A DNA stretch of 64,000 nt. It comes from Luteibaculum sp964627445. Its GTDB lineage: Bacteria; Bacteroidota; Bacteroidia; Flavobacteriales_D; Luteibaculaceae. The stretch is taken from assembly GCA_964627445.1 (NCBI GenBank), contig CAZVJF010000001.1:124001-188000 (forward strand), in the 5' to 3' direction. The notes beneath the pieces are model-generated. The model had not been told where the DNA came from and did not search any database. It saw only the letters and a list, made by a program, of their open reading frames with translations. Of the stretch, positions 22,999 through 31,526 are shown piece by piece. The position numbers and the translations under genes are program-made. The number at the start of each line of letters is the position of its first letter. Position 1 is the stretch's first letter.

Positions 22999-23691
22999 TT
23001 ATAACAGGGCTTCATCGGCCATGCTCAAGTAGCCTGCGTCAGTTACAATAAGGTGATCGAGCAAAGCAATATCAAAAAGCTTCAGTGCATCCTTGGTTTT
23101 GCGGGTTAGGCTAAGGTCGGCTTCGCTGGGTTTTAAGTTTCCCGAGGGATGATTGTGAGCCAAGATCACGCCACTCGCCAAGGCCAAAAGGGCCGGTTTC
23201 ACCATCATACGAATGTCGGCAACCGTTCCGCTAACCCCACCGCTACTAATTTTAATGGTATCCGTAATGCGATTGGCGCGGTTCAATAGGAGAACGTAAA
23301 ATTCTTCGTGGGGTAAATCTTCGAAAAGTGGGAGTAAATGCGCGTAAGCATCGCTACTGCTTTTTATGGTGGGTAGCTTTTCGGGTTCTGCTGCTTTGCG
23401 CCTCCGCCCCAATTCTAAGGCACTTATTAACGTAATGGCTTTAGCCGATCCTATCCCTTTGAACTGGATAAAATCGGTAACCGAGTACTTGCCCAGTTTT
23501 TCCAAATCGTTGTTGCAGTGCGCTAAAATTTCACGGGCTAGATCTAGAGCGCTTTTATCGCGACTCCCCGAACCCAGTAAAATAGCAATGATTTCTGCAT
23601 TGGAAAGCACGTGTCTCCCTTTGGCTTGCAGCTTTTCTCGTGGCCTATCGTCTTCGGCCCAAAATTTTATGCCTTTACCTGTGGTTTCGAT
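22999..23691 (-). CDS. radC: RadC family DNA repair-associated protein (start not AUG/GUG/UUG)
   Basis: JAB/MPN-like metalloprotein. The C-terminal domain has EEFYVLLLNRANRI, and HNHPSG followed by SEADLS provides the metal-binding HxH...D set. The N-terminal helix-hairpin-helix region carries FKGIGSAKAITLI. A GTG at 23610 would start at VLSNAEIIAILLGSGSRD. However, 16 codons upstream in frame encode KFWAEDDRPREKLQAKGRH, the conserved RadC N-terminus. Before that the only candidate initiators are ATA (23670) and ATC (23691, directly after an in-frame TGA). An ATG at 23695 exists one frame off. I list the frame from the ATC. The role in repair remains disputed for the family. Confidence 0.88.
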   Translation of the reverse strand: METTGKGIKFWAEDDRPREKLQAKGRHVLSNAEIIAILLGSGSRDKSALDLAREILAHCNNDLEKLGKYSVTDFIQFKGIGSAKAITLISALELGRRRKAAEPEKLPTIKSSSDAYAHLLPLFEDLPHEEFYVLLLNRANRITDTIKISSGGVSGTVADIRMMVKPALLALASGVILAHNHPSGNLKPSEADLSLTRKTKDALKLFDIALLDHLIVTDAGYLSMADEALL

Positions 23692-23716
23692 TCATACAAG
23701 TTAGAAAAACTGGGAA

Positions 23717-23748
23717 ATAAAAAAGCCCCGCTGACACAGCGAGGCTTT
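23717..23748 (-). terminator. Intrinsic terminator after rpsT
   Basis: Minus strand: a 12-bp stem AAAGCCTCGCTG / CAGCGGGGCTTT with one G-U pair, a 3-nt loop, and a T-tract. It lies 22 nt after the rpsT stop and just upstream of the radC coding sequence. Confidence 0.88.
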
Positions 23749-23770
23749 CAATACTGGAATAAGATACGAC

Positions 23771-24022
23771 TTAAAGGGCGTTTACGTGAACGTTAAGCTT
23801 AGACTTAAGGTTAGCCGCTTTGTTCTTGTGGATGATGTTTTTCTTAGCCAAACGATCAAGCATTGAGAACACCGAAGGCAGTTGCTTTTCCGCTTCTGAT
23901 TTGTCGGTTAAAGCACGTAAGTCACGAACCGCATTACGTGCAGTTTTGTGATAGTACTTGTTCGCAACGCGCTTCTTCTCTGAAGAGCGAATTCTTTTTA
24001 ATGCTGATTTGTGATTAGCCAT
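23771..24022 (-). CDS. rpsT: 30S ribosomal protein S20
   Basis: Primary 16S rRNA-binding protein. 83 aa, highly basic: MANHKSALKRIRSSEKKRVANKYYHKTARNAVRDLR, and the C-terminal helix IIHKNKAANLKSKLNVHV is the classic S20 ending. Located 21 nt after tRNA-Glu on the same strand and followed by a strong terminator, so it is probably read from the tRNA promoter. Confidence 0.97.
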   Translation of the reverse strand: MANHKSALKRIRSSEKKRVANKYYHKTARNAVRDLRALTDKSEAEKQLPSVFSMLDRLAKKNIIHKNKAANLKSKLNVHVNAL

Positions 24023-24043
24023 ACCCTCTTATCCTATTCTTAG

Positions 24044-24115
24044 TAGCCCGTAGGGGAATCGAACCCCTGTTTCCAGGATGAAAACCTGGCGTCCTAACCC
24101 CTAGACGAACGGGCC
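24044..24115 (-). tRNA. tRNA-Glu (UUC anticodon)
   Basis: Minus strand, 72 nt without CCA. Acceptor stem GGCCCGT / ACGGGCT with discriminator A. The D arm includes TCTAGGGGTTAGGAC. The anticodon arm CCAGG-TTTTCAT-CCTGG exposes anticodon TTC. The T arm is CAGGGGTTCGATTCCCCT. All stems pair. Confidence 0.96.
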
Positions 24116-24134
24116 GTTTCGATCAAATCGGATG

Positions 24135-24163
24135 CAAATATACACCTAATTTTTAATCTACAA
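24135..24163 (-). promoter_or_regulatory. Promoter for tRNA-Glu and rpsT
   Basis: Minus strand TTG (24163-24161), an 18-nt spacer, TATATTTG (24142-24135), with the tRNA beginning 19 nt later. This is one of the best matches to the Bacteroidota consensus in the window. Confidence 0.6.
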
Positions 24164-24182
24164 CTCTTTGCTCAATTTTTTT

Positions 24183-25655
24183 TTAGTACGCCCGTGCAAA
24201 AAGTACCCTTTGCTTACTGGCATCGCCCGTGAACACACATTTACCTTCTTCCTTAGGGTTGTTCAAAGGAATGCATCGGATGGTTGCTTTAGTCGCTTCT
24301 TTAATGCGTTTTTCGGTTTCTGCGGTACCATCCCAGTGAGCCGATAAGAACCCGCCATGCTCAATTTTTTCCTCAAACTCCTCCCAGCTATTTACCTCAG
24401 TAATAGAAGCGTCTAATTTTTCCTTGGCACGCTGGTACAGGTTGTTCTGAATTTCTTCGAGTAATTTTGGAATGTAGGCAGCTACCTCATCCAGGTTCAC
24501 GGTATTTTTTTCTCCCGTATCTCTACGGGCTACCTCTACGGTGCCATTTTCCAAATCGCGTGGTCCCATAGCTATGCGCACAGGCACCCCCTTTAATTCG
24601 TGTTCCGCAAATTTCCAACCTGGTTTTTTGGTATCGTCATCATCTAGCAAAAAGCTTATGCCCTGCTTCTGCAACTCGGATTGCAATGCATCGGCCTTAT
24701 CCCGAACGGCATTTAATTGCTCCTCATTTTTGTAAATAGGCACCATTACTACGTGCAGTGAAGCAATTTTTGGAGGCACCACCATCCCTTGGTCATCGGC
24801 ATGACTCATTACCAAAGCACCCATTAACCGAGTAGACACACCCCAGCTGGTTGCCCAAACATGTTCTTCGGTGCCTTCCTTAGTCATGTATTTCACGTCA
24901 AATGCCTTGGCGAAATTCTGTCCTAAGAAATGTGACGTTCCGGCTTGCAGTGCTTTTCCATCTTGCATTAGCGCCTCAATACAGTAGGTTTCTAATGCTC
25001 CTGCAAAACGTTCCGTTTCTGTTTTTATTCCTTGGATTACTGGCATAGCCATGTACTCTTCGGCAAACTGGGCATACACTTTAAGCATCAATTCTGCCTC
25101 TTCAATAGCTTCCGCCTCGGTAGCGTGGGCTGTATGACCTTCCTGCCATAAAAACTCGGCCGTTCTTAAGAACAAACGAGTACGCATTTCCCACCGAACT
25201 ACATTGGCCCACTGATTTATTTTTATGGGCAAGTTTCTGTACGAGCGTATCCACTTCTTGTAGGTATTCCAAATAATAGTCTCCGAAGTGGGTCTTACGA
25301 TGAGCTCCTCTTCCAATTTAGCATCGGGATCTACTATTACCCCTCCACCATTGGGGTCGTTCTTTAAGCGGTAATGGGTCACTACAGCACATTCTTTAGC
25401 AAACCCTTCTACGTGATCTGCCTCCTTGCTGAGGTATGATTTGGGGATAAACAGCGGGAAATATGCGTTGGTGTGGCCTGTTTCTTTAAACATAGCATCC
25501 AAAGCGTCCTTCATTTTCTCCCAGATACCAAAACCGTATGGTTTTATAACCATACACCCTCTTACATCGCTGTGCTCTGCTAAGTCGGCTTGGATTACGA
25601 TATCGTTGTACCACTGGGAATAATCGGTTGCTCTTGCCGTAATTTTCTGGCCCAT
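24183..25655 (-). CDS. proS: Prolyl-tRNA synthetase, eukaryote/archaea-like form
   Basis: Charges tRNA-Pro. 490 aa, without the bacterial editing insertion between motifs 2 and 3, so it belongs to the short ProS type common in Bacteroidota. Motifs: IKPYGFGIWEKMKDALD, LIVRPTSETIIWNTYKKWIRSYRNLPIKINQWANVVRWEMRT (motif 2), and SWGVSTRLMGALVMSHADDQGMVVPP (motif 3). The C-terminal domain ends with the characteristic Tyr (LFARAY). The gene stands alone between tRNA-Glu and a divergent lipoprotein gene. Confidence 0.96.
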   Translation of the reverse strand: MGQKITARATDYSQWYNDIVIQADLAEHSDVRGCMVIKPYGFGIWEKMKDALDAMFKETGHTNAYFPLFIPKSYLSKEADHVEGFAKECAVVTHYRLKNDPNGGGVIVDPDAKLEEELIVRPTSETIIWNTYKKWIRSYRNLPIKINQWANVVRWEMRTRLFLRTAEFLWQEGHTAHATEAEAIEEAELMLKVYAQFAEEYMAMPVIQGIKTETERFAGALETYCIEALMQDGKALQAGTSHFLGQNFAKAFDVKYMTKEGTEEHVWATSWGVSTRLMGALVMSHADDQGMVVPPKIASLHVVMVPIYKNEEQLNAVRDKADALQSELQKQGISFLLDDDDTKKPGWKFAEHELKGVPVRIAMGPRDLENGTVEVARRDTGEKNTVNLDEVAAYIPKLLEEIQNNLYQRAKEKLDASITEVNSWEEFEEKIEHGGFLSAHWDGTAETEKRIKEATKATIRCIPLNNPKEEGKCVFTGDASKQRVLFARAY

Positions 25656-25692
25656 ATTTAGTTTGGTATAATAATTGTTATTTTCAGGGAGG

Positions 25693-25700
25693 CAAAGGTA
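25693..25700 (-). promoter_or_regulatory. -7 promoter element of proS
   Basis: Minus-strand TACCTTTG is an exact TAnnTTTG match, 37 nt before the proS ATG. No clear -33 TTG is seen. Confidence 0.45.
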
Positions 25701-25752
25701 GTATTTGAAATCTTTAGCTTTAGCCTATCGTTAATAATTAAAAGGAAGGATT

Positions 25753-26952
25753 ATGAGGACACATATTTTAATAGCTGTAGCCGCAATGTTCGCCTTAGGC
25801 GGATGTACGGTTTACAATACCACATATACCGACCCGTTATATAGCAGTCATCCAGACTATACTGCACCGCAGCCACAGCCACGTGTTTCGCAAAATCAGC
25901 AACAACAGCGTGCACCCCAACAAGCTGCGCCACAAAATGGCGAATTCCAAGAATATAACGAGGACTATTCGGATAGCTACGTGAATGAAAACGGAACCAA
26001 CATTACCAACAACTATTACGGAGATGCTTTTATGGGTGGATCGTATGCGCAACGCATTAACCGCTTTCACCGTCCTGCACTCGGGTTCTCCTATTTCAGC
26101 CCGTTCTACAATCCAGGTTTTTCTTTTGGCTTAGGGTTTAACAGTTGGGGTGGAACCGCTTTTAGTTTTGGTTATGGCAACGTAGGTTTTGGACAACCCT
26201 TCTGCGACCCGTTTTGGGATCCTTTTTGTGGAGGTGGTTTTTACGACCCTTTCTGGGGACCAAGCATATACAGACCTTCCTGGTACTGGAACCGCTTTGC
26301 TTACAACCCATGGGGTTTCAACAACCCCTGGGGATTTAATAATCCTTGGAGATATAACGACTTCTATGGCGGCCGTGCATACACGCGCCCATCGGTAGCG
26401 CGATATGGACGCGTACCCGTAAGAAATACAGGAACTACGCGTGGTTCCTCTAGAACCCCTGGATACCGCAATGCTACCCCACCATCGCGAGGTGGCAATT
26501 CTGGCGGAACTCGTGGCACAGACCCCGGAGTACGCAGGCCTGCGGGCACCACCTTGAGCGAGGGCACCTATAAAAATGGAGATCGCACCCCGCCTACTAC
26601 GCGCTCTAGTGGTACTAACCCCAAACCACGTACACCAGACTCGTATGCAAGACCCACTGCACCAACACGGGGCACGCAACCTGGAGGCAACAATGCTATT
26701 CCACAGCGCAATTACCAGCCCAATTCGGGCACCCCAAGAAATAACGTGACTCCGCAACCGCGCCAACGCACGCAACCGCAAACTAGGCCGCAAAGTAGAA
26801 GTCGCTCGGTAAGGCCCCAGCAACGAAGAAGTACACCTTCGCGATCAGTAAGCCCTTCACGTTCGTATAACCGTGGTGGAAGCTTCTCTCGTGGCGGAAG
26901 TAGAAGCGCACCTTCGCGTGGAAGTTCAGGATCTGGAAGAAGACCCCGTTAA
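25753..26952 (+). CDS. Low-complexity basic lipoprotein
   Basis: 399 aa. The lipoprotein signal peptide ends LGGC (Cys about 18). Next come a Gln/Pro stretch and an aromatic/Gly-rich block (about 95-210) with short repeats of the type DPFWDPF and PWGFNN twice. The C-terminal half is very rich in Arg, Ser, Gly, Pro and Thr (pI clearly basic), ending SGSGRRPR. No catalytic motif is seen. A purine-rich AAGGAAGG precedes the ATG, one of few Shine-Dalgarno-like sites here. It is 11 nt before a FadL-like porin gene. A surface structural or nucleic-acid/polysaccharide-binding role is possible but not shown. Confidence 0.75.
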   Translation: MRTHILIAVAAMFALGGCTVYNTTYTDPLYSSHPDYTAPQPQPRVSQNQQQQRAPQQAAPQNGEFQEYNEDYSDSYVNENGTNITNNYYGDAFMGGSYAQRINRFHRPALGFSYFSPFYNPGFSFGLGFNSWGGTAFSFGYGNVGFGQPFCDPFWDPFCGGGFYDPFWGPSIYRPSWYWNRFAYNPWGFNNPWGFNNPWRYNDFYGGRAYTRPSVARYGRVPVRNTGTTRGSSRTPGYRNATPPSRGGNSGGTRGTDPGVRRPAGTTLSEGTYKNGDRTPPTTRSSGTNPKPRTPDSYARPTAPTRGTQPGGNNAIPQRNYQPNSGTPRNNVTPQPRQRTQPQTRPQSRSRSVRPQQRRSTPSRSVSPSRSYNRGGSFSRGGSRSAPSRGSSGSGRRPR

Positions 26953-26963
26953 ACCCCTTATTC

Positions 26964-28433
26964 ATGTGTAAAAAAATTGGTCTCGCCCTCACCCTCTTAG
27001 GGCTGGCATTTATCCAAATTGCAAGAGCACAAAGCGTTTTTGACCCCTACTTGGTATCCGGAAGTGATGTCATTGGAACGGGGCGCTTTGCTGCTATGGG
27101 AGGCGCCTTTAGCAGCTTAGGTGGCGATGGAAGCGCACTATCGATTAACCCTGCTGGTTCCGCGGTGTTTATACAGAGCCAGTTGGATGGTAGCATTACC
27201 TCTATCAATACGCAAAACAGCATATTGATGCAGGGACGTGCAAACAGCAATCTCTCCATACCTACCGTGAATGTGGTATTTGCAAACCCGATAGCCGATA
27301 GTCCCTGGAAAACGGTAAACTTTGGTCTGGTAACCAACCGCATGCGCACTTTTGCAGAGGATATATCCTACCAAAGAGAAACGCCCGCCGGTAACCAAAT
27401 GGTAGATTTCTTTTTAAGTCAAGCCAATGGGTTTTCGGAACAAGAGGTGGTTGACGGTGATGCGGGTTTATTTGCATCTGCCGCCTATGATACCTACCTA
27501 ATAGATCCCGATACCAACAACAGCAACAGCTACGTAACGCGGATACCCGATGTAGACTCTTCGGATCAGAGTATCACCTTTAGCCGGCTTGGCCAACTCT
27601 CCGACTACGAAATTACGGTAGGCGGCAACTACAACAACCAATTGTATATAGGAGCCAATATTGGATTTAGCGGATTAACCGTTACCGAATCCTTTCTCAA
27701 CACCGAAGAATATGACCAGGGAACCGTAAGTACAGTTCAGTACTTTGATGAAACCCAACGCAACGCCAGCGCCTTTATTTTTAAGTTAGGGGCAATATAC
27801 CGGGTTACCCCCAACCTTAGGGTAAGCGCGTATTACCATGCTCCCAGGTCTTACCGAACCATAGTAAATTACCGGGGTGCTCTGGATGCTGTGCATACCG
27901 ACACCTTGGGCAACAGAGGCTTCTCCTTTGGTCCCTTTCAGGAATACGCCTATCGCATAAAAGTTCCTCAAAAATTTGGTATTGGAGCGGCTTACATTTT
28001 GAAAGAGAACCTAATTTTTAGCCTAGAATACGAGCGTACCAATTTGGCAGAGAGCGAATTGGCAAACGACACCCGTGGATTGGGTATTGATGGGTTCGAG
28101 AGCTTTTATCGAGAAGCTACCGTGAATATTTCTCAATTTTACCGTGCCGTTAGCACCTTTAGAGGAGGTTTGGAAGTAAGGTTGGATAAACTATACCTGC
28201 GTGGCGGATTCAACGTGCAAACACAACCCTTTACGAGCGATTTTTCTAATGTTTTTACAGACCAGACTACGTTAACTGGTGGCGCAGGCTACCGCATCAA
28301 TAACGTAACCTTAGATGGCTACTTCAGTTATGCTAGCTTCAATCGAGAATACCAACCTTACGATTTCGGGGTGGTAGAAACCAACGAGGTTACCCAGTTT
28401 AATTTGGGCATTGGAATGACCTACAAATTCTAA
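26964..28433 (+). CDS. Outer-membrane beta-barrel protein, FadL/OmpP1-like
   Basis: 489 aa. Signal peptide (MCKKIGLALTLLGLAFIQIARA), then GTGRFAAMGGAFSSLGGDGSALSINPAGSA, the N-terminal plug-like motif typical of the FadL/OmpP1 (PF03349) superfamily in Bacteroidota. Many amphipathic strands follow, and the C-terminus FNLGIGMTYKF has the aromatic final residue of barrels. By family it is a channel for hydrophobic compounds; the substrate is unknown. It is co-oriented with and close to the preceding lipoprotein gene and ends at a terminator. Confidence 0.85.
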   Translation: MCKKIGLALTLLGLAFIQIARAQSVFDPYLVSGSDVIGTGRFAAMGGAFSSLGGDGSALSINPAGSAVFIQSQLDGSITSINTQNSILMQGRANSNLSIPTVNVVFANPIADSPWKTVNFGLVTNRMRTFAEDISYQRETPAGNQMVDFFLSQANGFSEQEVVDGDAGLFASAAYDTYLIDPDTNNSNSYVTRIPDVDSSDQSITFSRLGQLSDYEITVGGNYNNQLYIGANIGFSGLTVTESFLNTEEYDQGTVSTVQYFDETQRNASAFIFKLGAIYRVTPNLRVSAYYHAPRSYRTIVNYRGALDAVHTDTLGNRGFSFGPFQEYAYRIKVPQKFGIGAAYILKENLIFSLEYERTNLAESELANDTRGLGIDGFESFYREATVNISQFYRAVSTFRGGLEVRLDKLYLRGGFNVQTQPFTSDFSNVFTDQTTLTGGAGYRINNVTLDGYFSYASFNREYQPYDFGVVETNEVTQFNLGIGMTYKF

Positions 28434-28437
28434 AGCA

Positions 28438-28472
28438 CAAAAAAACCCATCGTTTCGATGGGTTTCCTTTTT
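28438..28472. terminator. Bidirectional terminator between converging genes
   Basis: A perfect 10-bp stem AAACCCATCG / CGATGGGTTT (28443-28452 with 28456-28465) with a 3-nt loop. It has a T-rich tract on the plus side and an A-tract on the other, serving the porin gene and the convergent zinc-ribbon gene. Confidence 0.85.
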
Positions 28473-28486
28473 TATCCCTTAAAGGA

Positions 28487-29299
28487 TTAGGATTTTGTAG
28501 TCTTCTTACGAGAGGTTCTTCTTTTCTTTGGTTTCTCCTCTACCTCTTCCGCTTTATTCTCATTGAAATCGATAAGGATACGTCCACAGTTTTCGCAAAC
28601 AATCACTTTTTTGTGCGACTTTATATCGAGCTGACGTTGTGGTGGAATTTTACTAAAGCACCCACCGCAAGCATCGCGCTCTACATTTACTACGGCTAAA
28701 CCGTTGCGTGCATTGCCACGAATTCTTTCGTACGCTTTCAGCAAACGGTCTTCAACAATATCAGCAGCTTTCTTTCTATCCTTAAGGTAAGCGTTCTCTT
28801 CCTTTTCGGTTTCTTTTACGATATCGTCAAGTTCCTTTTTCTTCGCTTCTAAGTCTGCCTCGCGCTCCTTAATGTGTGCTTGCGTTTTATCAATAAGCTC
28901 TTGCTTGGCCTCTATGCCCGCTTTATGCTCCTTAATTTTCTTTTCGCAAAGCTGTATTTCTAGCGTTTGGAATTCGATTTCCTTTGAAAGCGAATCGTAC
29001 TCACGGTTGTTACGCACGTTTTGCTGCTGCTCTGCGTACTTTTTAATCAACTCGTTGCACTCGGTCATTTTTATTTTCCGAGCAGAGATTTCCTTTTCCA
29101 AATCCTGAACTCCCTCTTGCATTTTCTCCAAGCGGGTTTGCAAACCAGCCAACTCGTCCTCCAGATCCTGAACCTCCAATGGAAGCTCACCGCGAACGGT
29201 GTTAATACGATCTATATTGGAGTCGATTACTTGTAAGTTGTACAGTGCGCGAAGCTTATCCTCTACAGGATTTTGTTTTTTTGCCACCGTTGTTGCCAT
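28487..29299 (-). CDS. Coiled-coil protein with C-terminal zinc ribbon (COG1579-like)
   Basis: 270 aa. A long heptad-rich coiled coil (about 30-185), then a C4 zinc ribbon: DACGGCFSKIPPQ with the second CxxC pair in VIVCENCGRIL (about 209-240), and a basic tail KKRRTSRKKTTKS. This is the architecture of the COG1579/zf-RING_7 family, which has been linked to nucleic-acid or helicase partners, but function is not settled. It lies 2 nt after nif3 in the same operon, a conserved pairing. Confidence 0.87.
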   Translation of the reverse strand: MATTVAKKQNPVEDKLRALYNLQVIDSNIDRINTVRGELPLEVQDLEDELAGLQTRLEKMQEGVQDLEKEISARKIKMTECNELIKKYAEQQQNVRNNREYDSLSKEIEFQTLEIQLCEKKIKEHKAGIEAKQELIDKTQAHIKEREADLEAKKKELDDIVKETEKEENAYLKDRKKAADIVEDRLLKAYERIRGNARNGLAVVNVERDACGGCFSKIPPQRQLDIKSHKKVIVCENCGRILIDFNENKAEEVEEKPKKRRTSRKKTTKS

Positions 29300-29301
29300 A
29301 T

Positions 29302-30402
29302 CTATAAGTAGTTTACCGGATTGGTGTTCTTGCTGGTTAAACGAACCGCAAAAGTAGTGAATTTTTCCTTCAAATAATTAGCTATCAATTCAATGGTGAA
29401 TTTCTCGGATTCGTAATGGCCGATATCAGCCAGTAAGATTTGATCTTCAGCATCGAAAAACTGGTGATATTTTACATCTCCAGTTACAAACACATCGGCT
29501 TTTGCGGCCATCGCATAGCGAAGCAGAAAAAATCCAGCACCGCCACAAAGGGCTACTGTTTTAATGGTTTTTTGCGTGTTTCCAGAAAATCGCACTCCCG
29601 CTGCACCAAAGGTAGCTTTTAGGTGCAGTAAAAAATCATGCACCTCCATCGGCTCTGCTAATTCACCAATCCAACCACTACCCACTTCTTGGTTTTTATT
29701 TTCAAGAGGTATGAGGTCGTAGGCAATTTCCTCATAGCTACTTGCTTTTTTTGCTGCAGCAATGGCAAGACCTAGCTTGTGTTTGGGCACCAAAATCTCG
29801 GTACGAAGCTCTGCCACTTTTTCGCGCTTGTTGTGTTTACCCAAGGTAGGGTTACTTCCTTCCAGGGGTTTAAAAGCCCCCGTGCCTGGGTGCTCAAACG
29901 AGCATTCGCCATAATTTCCAATAACACCTCCACCCGAATGAAAAACAGCTTGTTGCATGTTGGCTATATCCTCGGGCGTACCGTAAAGAACCAGTTTGCT
30001 TAAGGTATTTGCTTTTGGAGCCAAAACCTTACCGTTTTTAAGCGCCAGTTTATCCGATATCATACGGTTAACACCGGTGTGCACATTATCTAAGTTGGTA
30101 TGGATGGCATAGATGCAGATATCGTTTTTTATGGCTTTAATGACCGTACGCTCGATGTAGTTTTTACCCGTCAACTGTTTTAGCCCCGAAAAAACAATGG
30201 GGTGGTGACTTACGACAAGGTTGCACCCCGTATCTATTGCCTCCTGCACGATGGTTTCCGTACAATCTAGAGATACTAAAACCCCTGTACAGGGTGCTTC
30301 CTTATTCCCTGTTATCAATCCTGCGTTATCGTAACTTTCCTGGTACGCGCCAGGAGCCCAGTCTTCTAACACAGATATGATTTCCCTAATGGTATTGGCC
30401 AT
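29302..30402 (-). CDS. Nif3-like dinuclear metal centre protein
   Basis: 366 aa, the long form with a middle PII/CutA-like insert domain (about 130-240). Metal-binding segments: LVVSHHPIVFSGLKQL and IYAIHTNLDN in the first half, and FVTGDVKYHQFFDAEDQILLADIGHYESEKF in the second. The family (DUF34/NIF3) has been connected to GTP cyclohydrolase-like chemistry and metal handling, but the reaction is not established. Co-transcribed with the zinc-ribbon gene. Confidence 0.92.
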   Translation of the reverse strand: MANTIREIISVLEDWAPGAYQESYDNAGLITGNKEAPCTGVLVSLDCTETIVQEAIDTGCNLVVSHHPIVFSGLKQLTGKNYIERTVIKAIKNDICIYAIHTNLDNVHTGVNRMISDKLALKNGKVLAPKANTLSKLVLYGTPEDIANMQQAVFHSGGGVIGNYGECSFEHPGTGAFKPLEGSNPTLGKHNKREKVAELRTEILVPKHKLGLAIAAAKKASSYEEIAYDLIPLENKNQEVGSGWIGELAEPMEVHDFLLHLKATFGAAGVRFSGNTQKTIKTVALCGGAGFFLLRYAMAAKADVFVTGDVKYHQFFDAEDQILLADIGHYESEKFTIELIANYLKEKFTTFAVRLTSKNTNPVNYL

Positions 30403-30433
30403 AAATTTTTCGGACTTTTACAATTCCTTCGCT

Positions 30434-30441
30434 CAAAAGTA
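30434..30441 (-). promoter_or_regulatory. -7 promoter element of the nif3 operon
   Basis: Minus-strand TACTTTTG matches TAnnTTTG exactly, 31 nt before the Nif3 ATG. It lies immediately before the divergent lpxK ATG at 30447. Confidence 0.45.
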
Positions 30442-30446
30442 GGTAT

Positions 30447-31526
30447 ATGGTAGAACTTGGTACAGCGGCAAAACCCATTTCTTGGTTGTACGGAGTGGCC
30501 TTAAAAACGAGGCACTTCATGTACGACAATGGTTGGCTCACGTCTCAAAACCATCCCAGTGTTTTTACACTTTGTGTAGGCAACCTCAGTGTAGGAGGAA
30601 GTGGAAAAACACCCACTACCGAATGGCTAGTACACCACCTACGAAATCAACACCAAATTGCCGTCTTGAGCCGTGGCTATGGACGAGAAACCAAAGGCTT
30701 TTTAAAGGTAAACCCTGGAGGCGACCCCAAATCGTTTGGAGACGAACCCTTACAAATGGCCAATAAGTTTCCTAAGGTTCCCTTTTTTGTTTGCGAGGAC
30801 AGAGTGAAAGGAGTGCAGCGTATTGTCGCCCAACAGCCCGAAATTTCCGTTGTAATTTTAGATGATGCTTTCCAACACCGTAAAATTCGCTGCGACTACA
30901 ACTTATTGCTTACGCCTTTTCAGCAACCGTACTTTAGAGACGAGCTTTTACCCAGTGGATCGCTTCGCGACATACGAGATGCGGCCAGTAGAAGCGATGT
31001 ACTGCTAGTTACCAAGTCGCCCGAACACGTATCTCACGAAACCAAAAGAGTATACCAACGCGAAAGTGGTTTTACGCTAGAAAAAGATATGTTTTTCACT
31101 CATTTGCGCTATGGCGAACTCATAAACCCAGAAACTGAGGAAAAAAGAGATATTACCAGCGTACAGCAAGCGCTTCTAGTGAGTGGTTTGGCGAACCCAC
31201 AACCATTGGTGAATTGGGCGGAATCGCATATTCCTCACTTAAAAGCCGTTCCGTTTAGAGACCACCACCCTTATCGCTCTAAAGATATACGGGCATTGCA
31301 GGACATTTTTAATACTTTCGCAAACACGCCAGACCGCGTGGTAATAACCACCGAAAAAGACTATGTAAAACTGAGCAAATTAAAGCACCTCTGGCCCAAA
31401 AACTGGAGTGTTTTTATTGCGCCCATAACCATAGGTTTTAATGACGGAATGGATGACCGACTGCTAAAATTAATAGCTAGGCAGATAGACGAAAAGCGAG
31501 AAGTACATGGTAAGCGAAGCGCTTAG
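30447..31526 (+). CDS. lpxK: Tetraacyldisaccharide 4'-kinase
   Basis: Phosphorylates the 4' position of the lipid A disaccharide at the inner membrane. 359 aa with the P-loop in CVGNLSVGGSGKTPTTEWL (about 33-51), then VLSRGYGR, FGDEPLQMA, VILDDAFQHRK (the conserved DDxxQH motif) and KSPEH. It is first in the plus-strand group with gatB, a TlpA-like gene and lpxH. The 3' end overlaps gatB by 20 nt. Confidence 0.95.
   Translation: MVELGTAAKPISWLYGVALKTRHFMYDNGWLTSQNHPSVFTLCVGNLSVGGSGKTPTTEWLVHHLRNQHQIAVLSRGYGRETKGFLKVNPGGDPKSFGDEPLQMANKFPKVPFFVCEDRVKGVQRIVAQQPEISVVILDDAFQHRKIRCDYNLLLTPFQQPYFRDELLPSGSLRDIRDAASRSDVLLVTKSPEHVSHETKRVYQRESGFTLEKDMFFTHLRYGELINPETEEKRDITSVQQALLVSGLANPQPLVNWAESHIPHLKAVPFRDHHPYRSKDIRALQDIFNTFANTPDRVVITTEKDYVKLSKLKHLWPKNWSVFIAPITIGFNDGMDDRLLKLIARQIDEKREVHGKRSA

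Noticed and set aside
26314..26352. Short tandem repeat in the basic lipoprotein gene (PWGFNN twice) as a phase-variable tract
   Set aside because: The unit is a multiple of three and has only about two imperfect copies, so it cannot switch the frame.
26131..26823. Long open frame (230 codons) on the minus strand opposite the basic lipoprotein gene
   Set aside because: A shadow of the biased Gly/Arg/Pro codons of the plus-strand gene. No signal, no motif and low-complexity translation.
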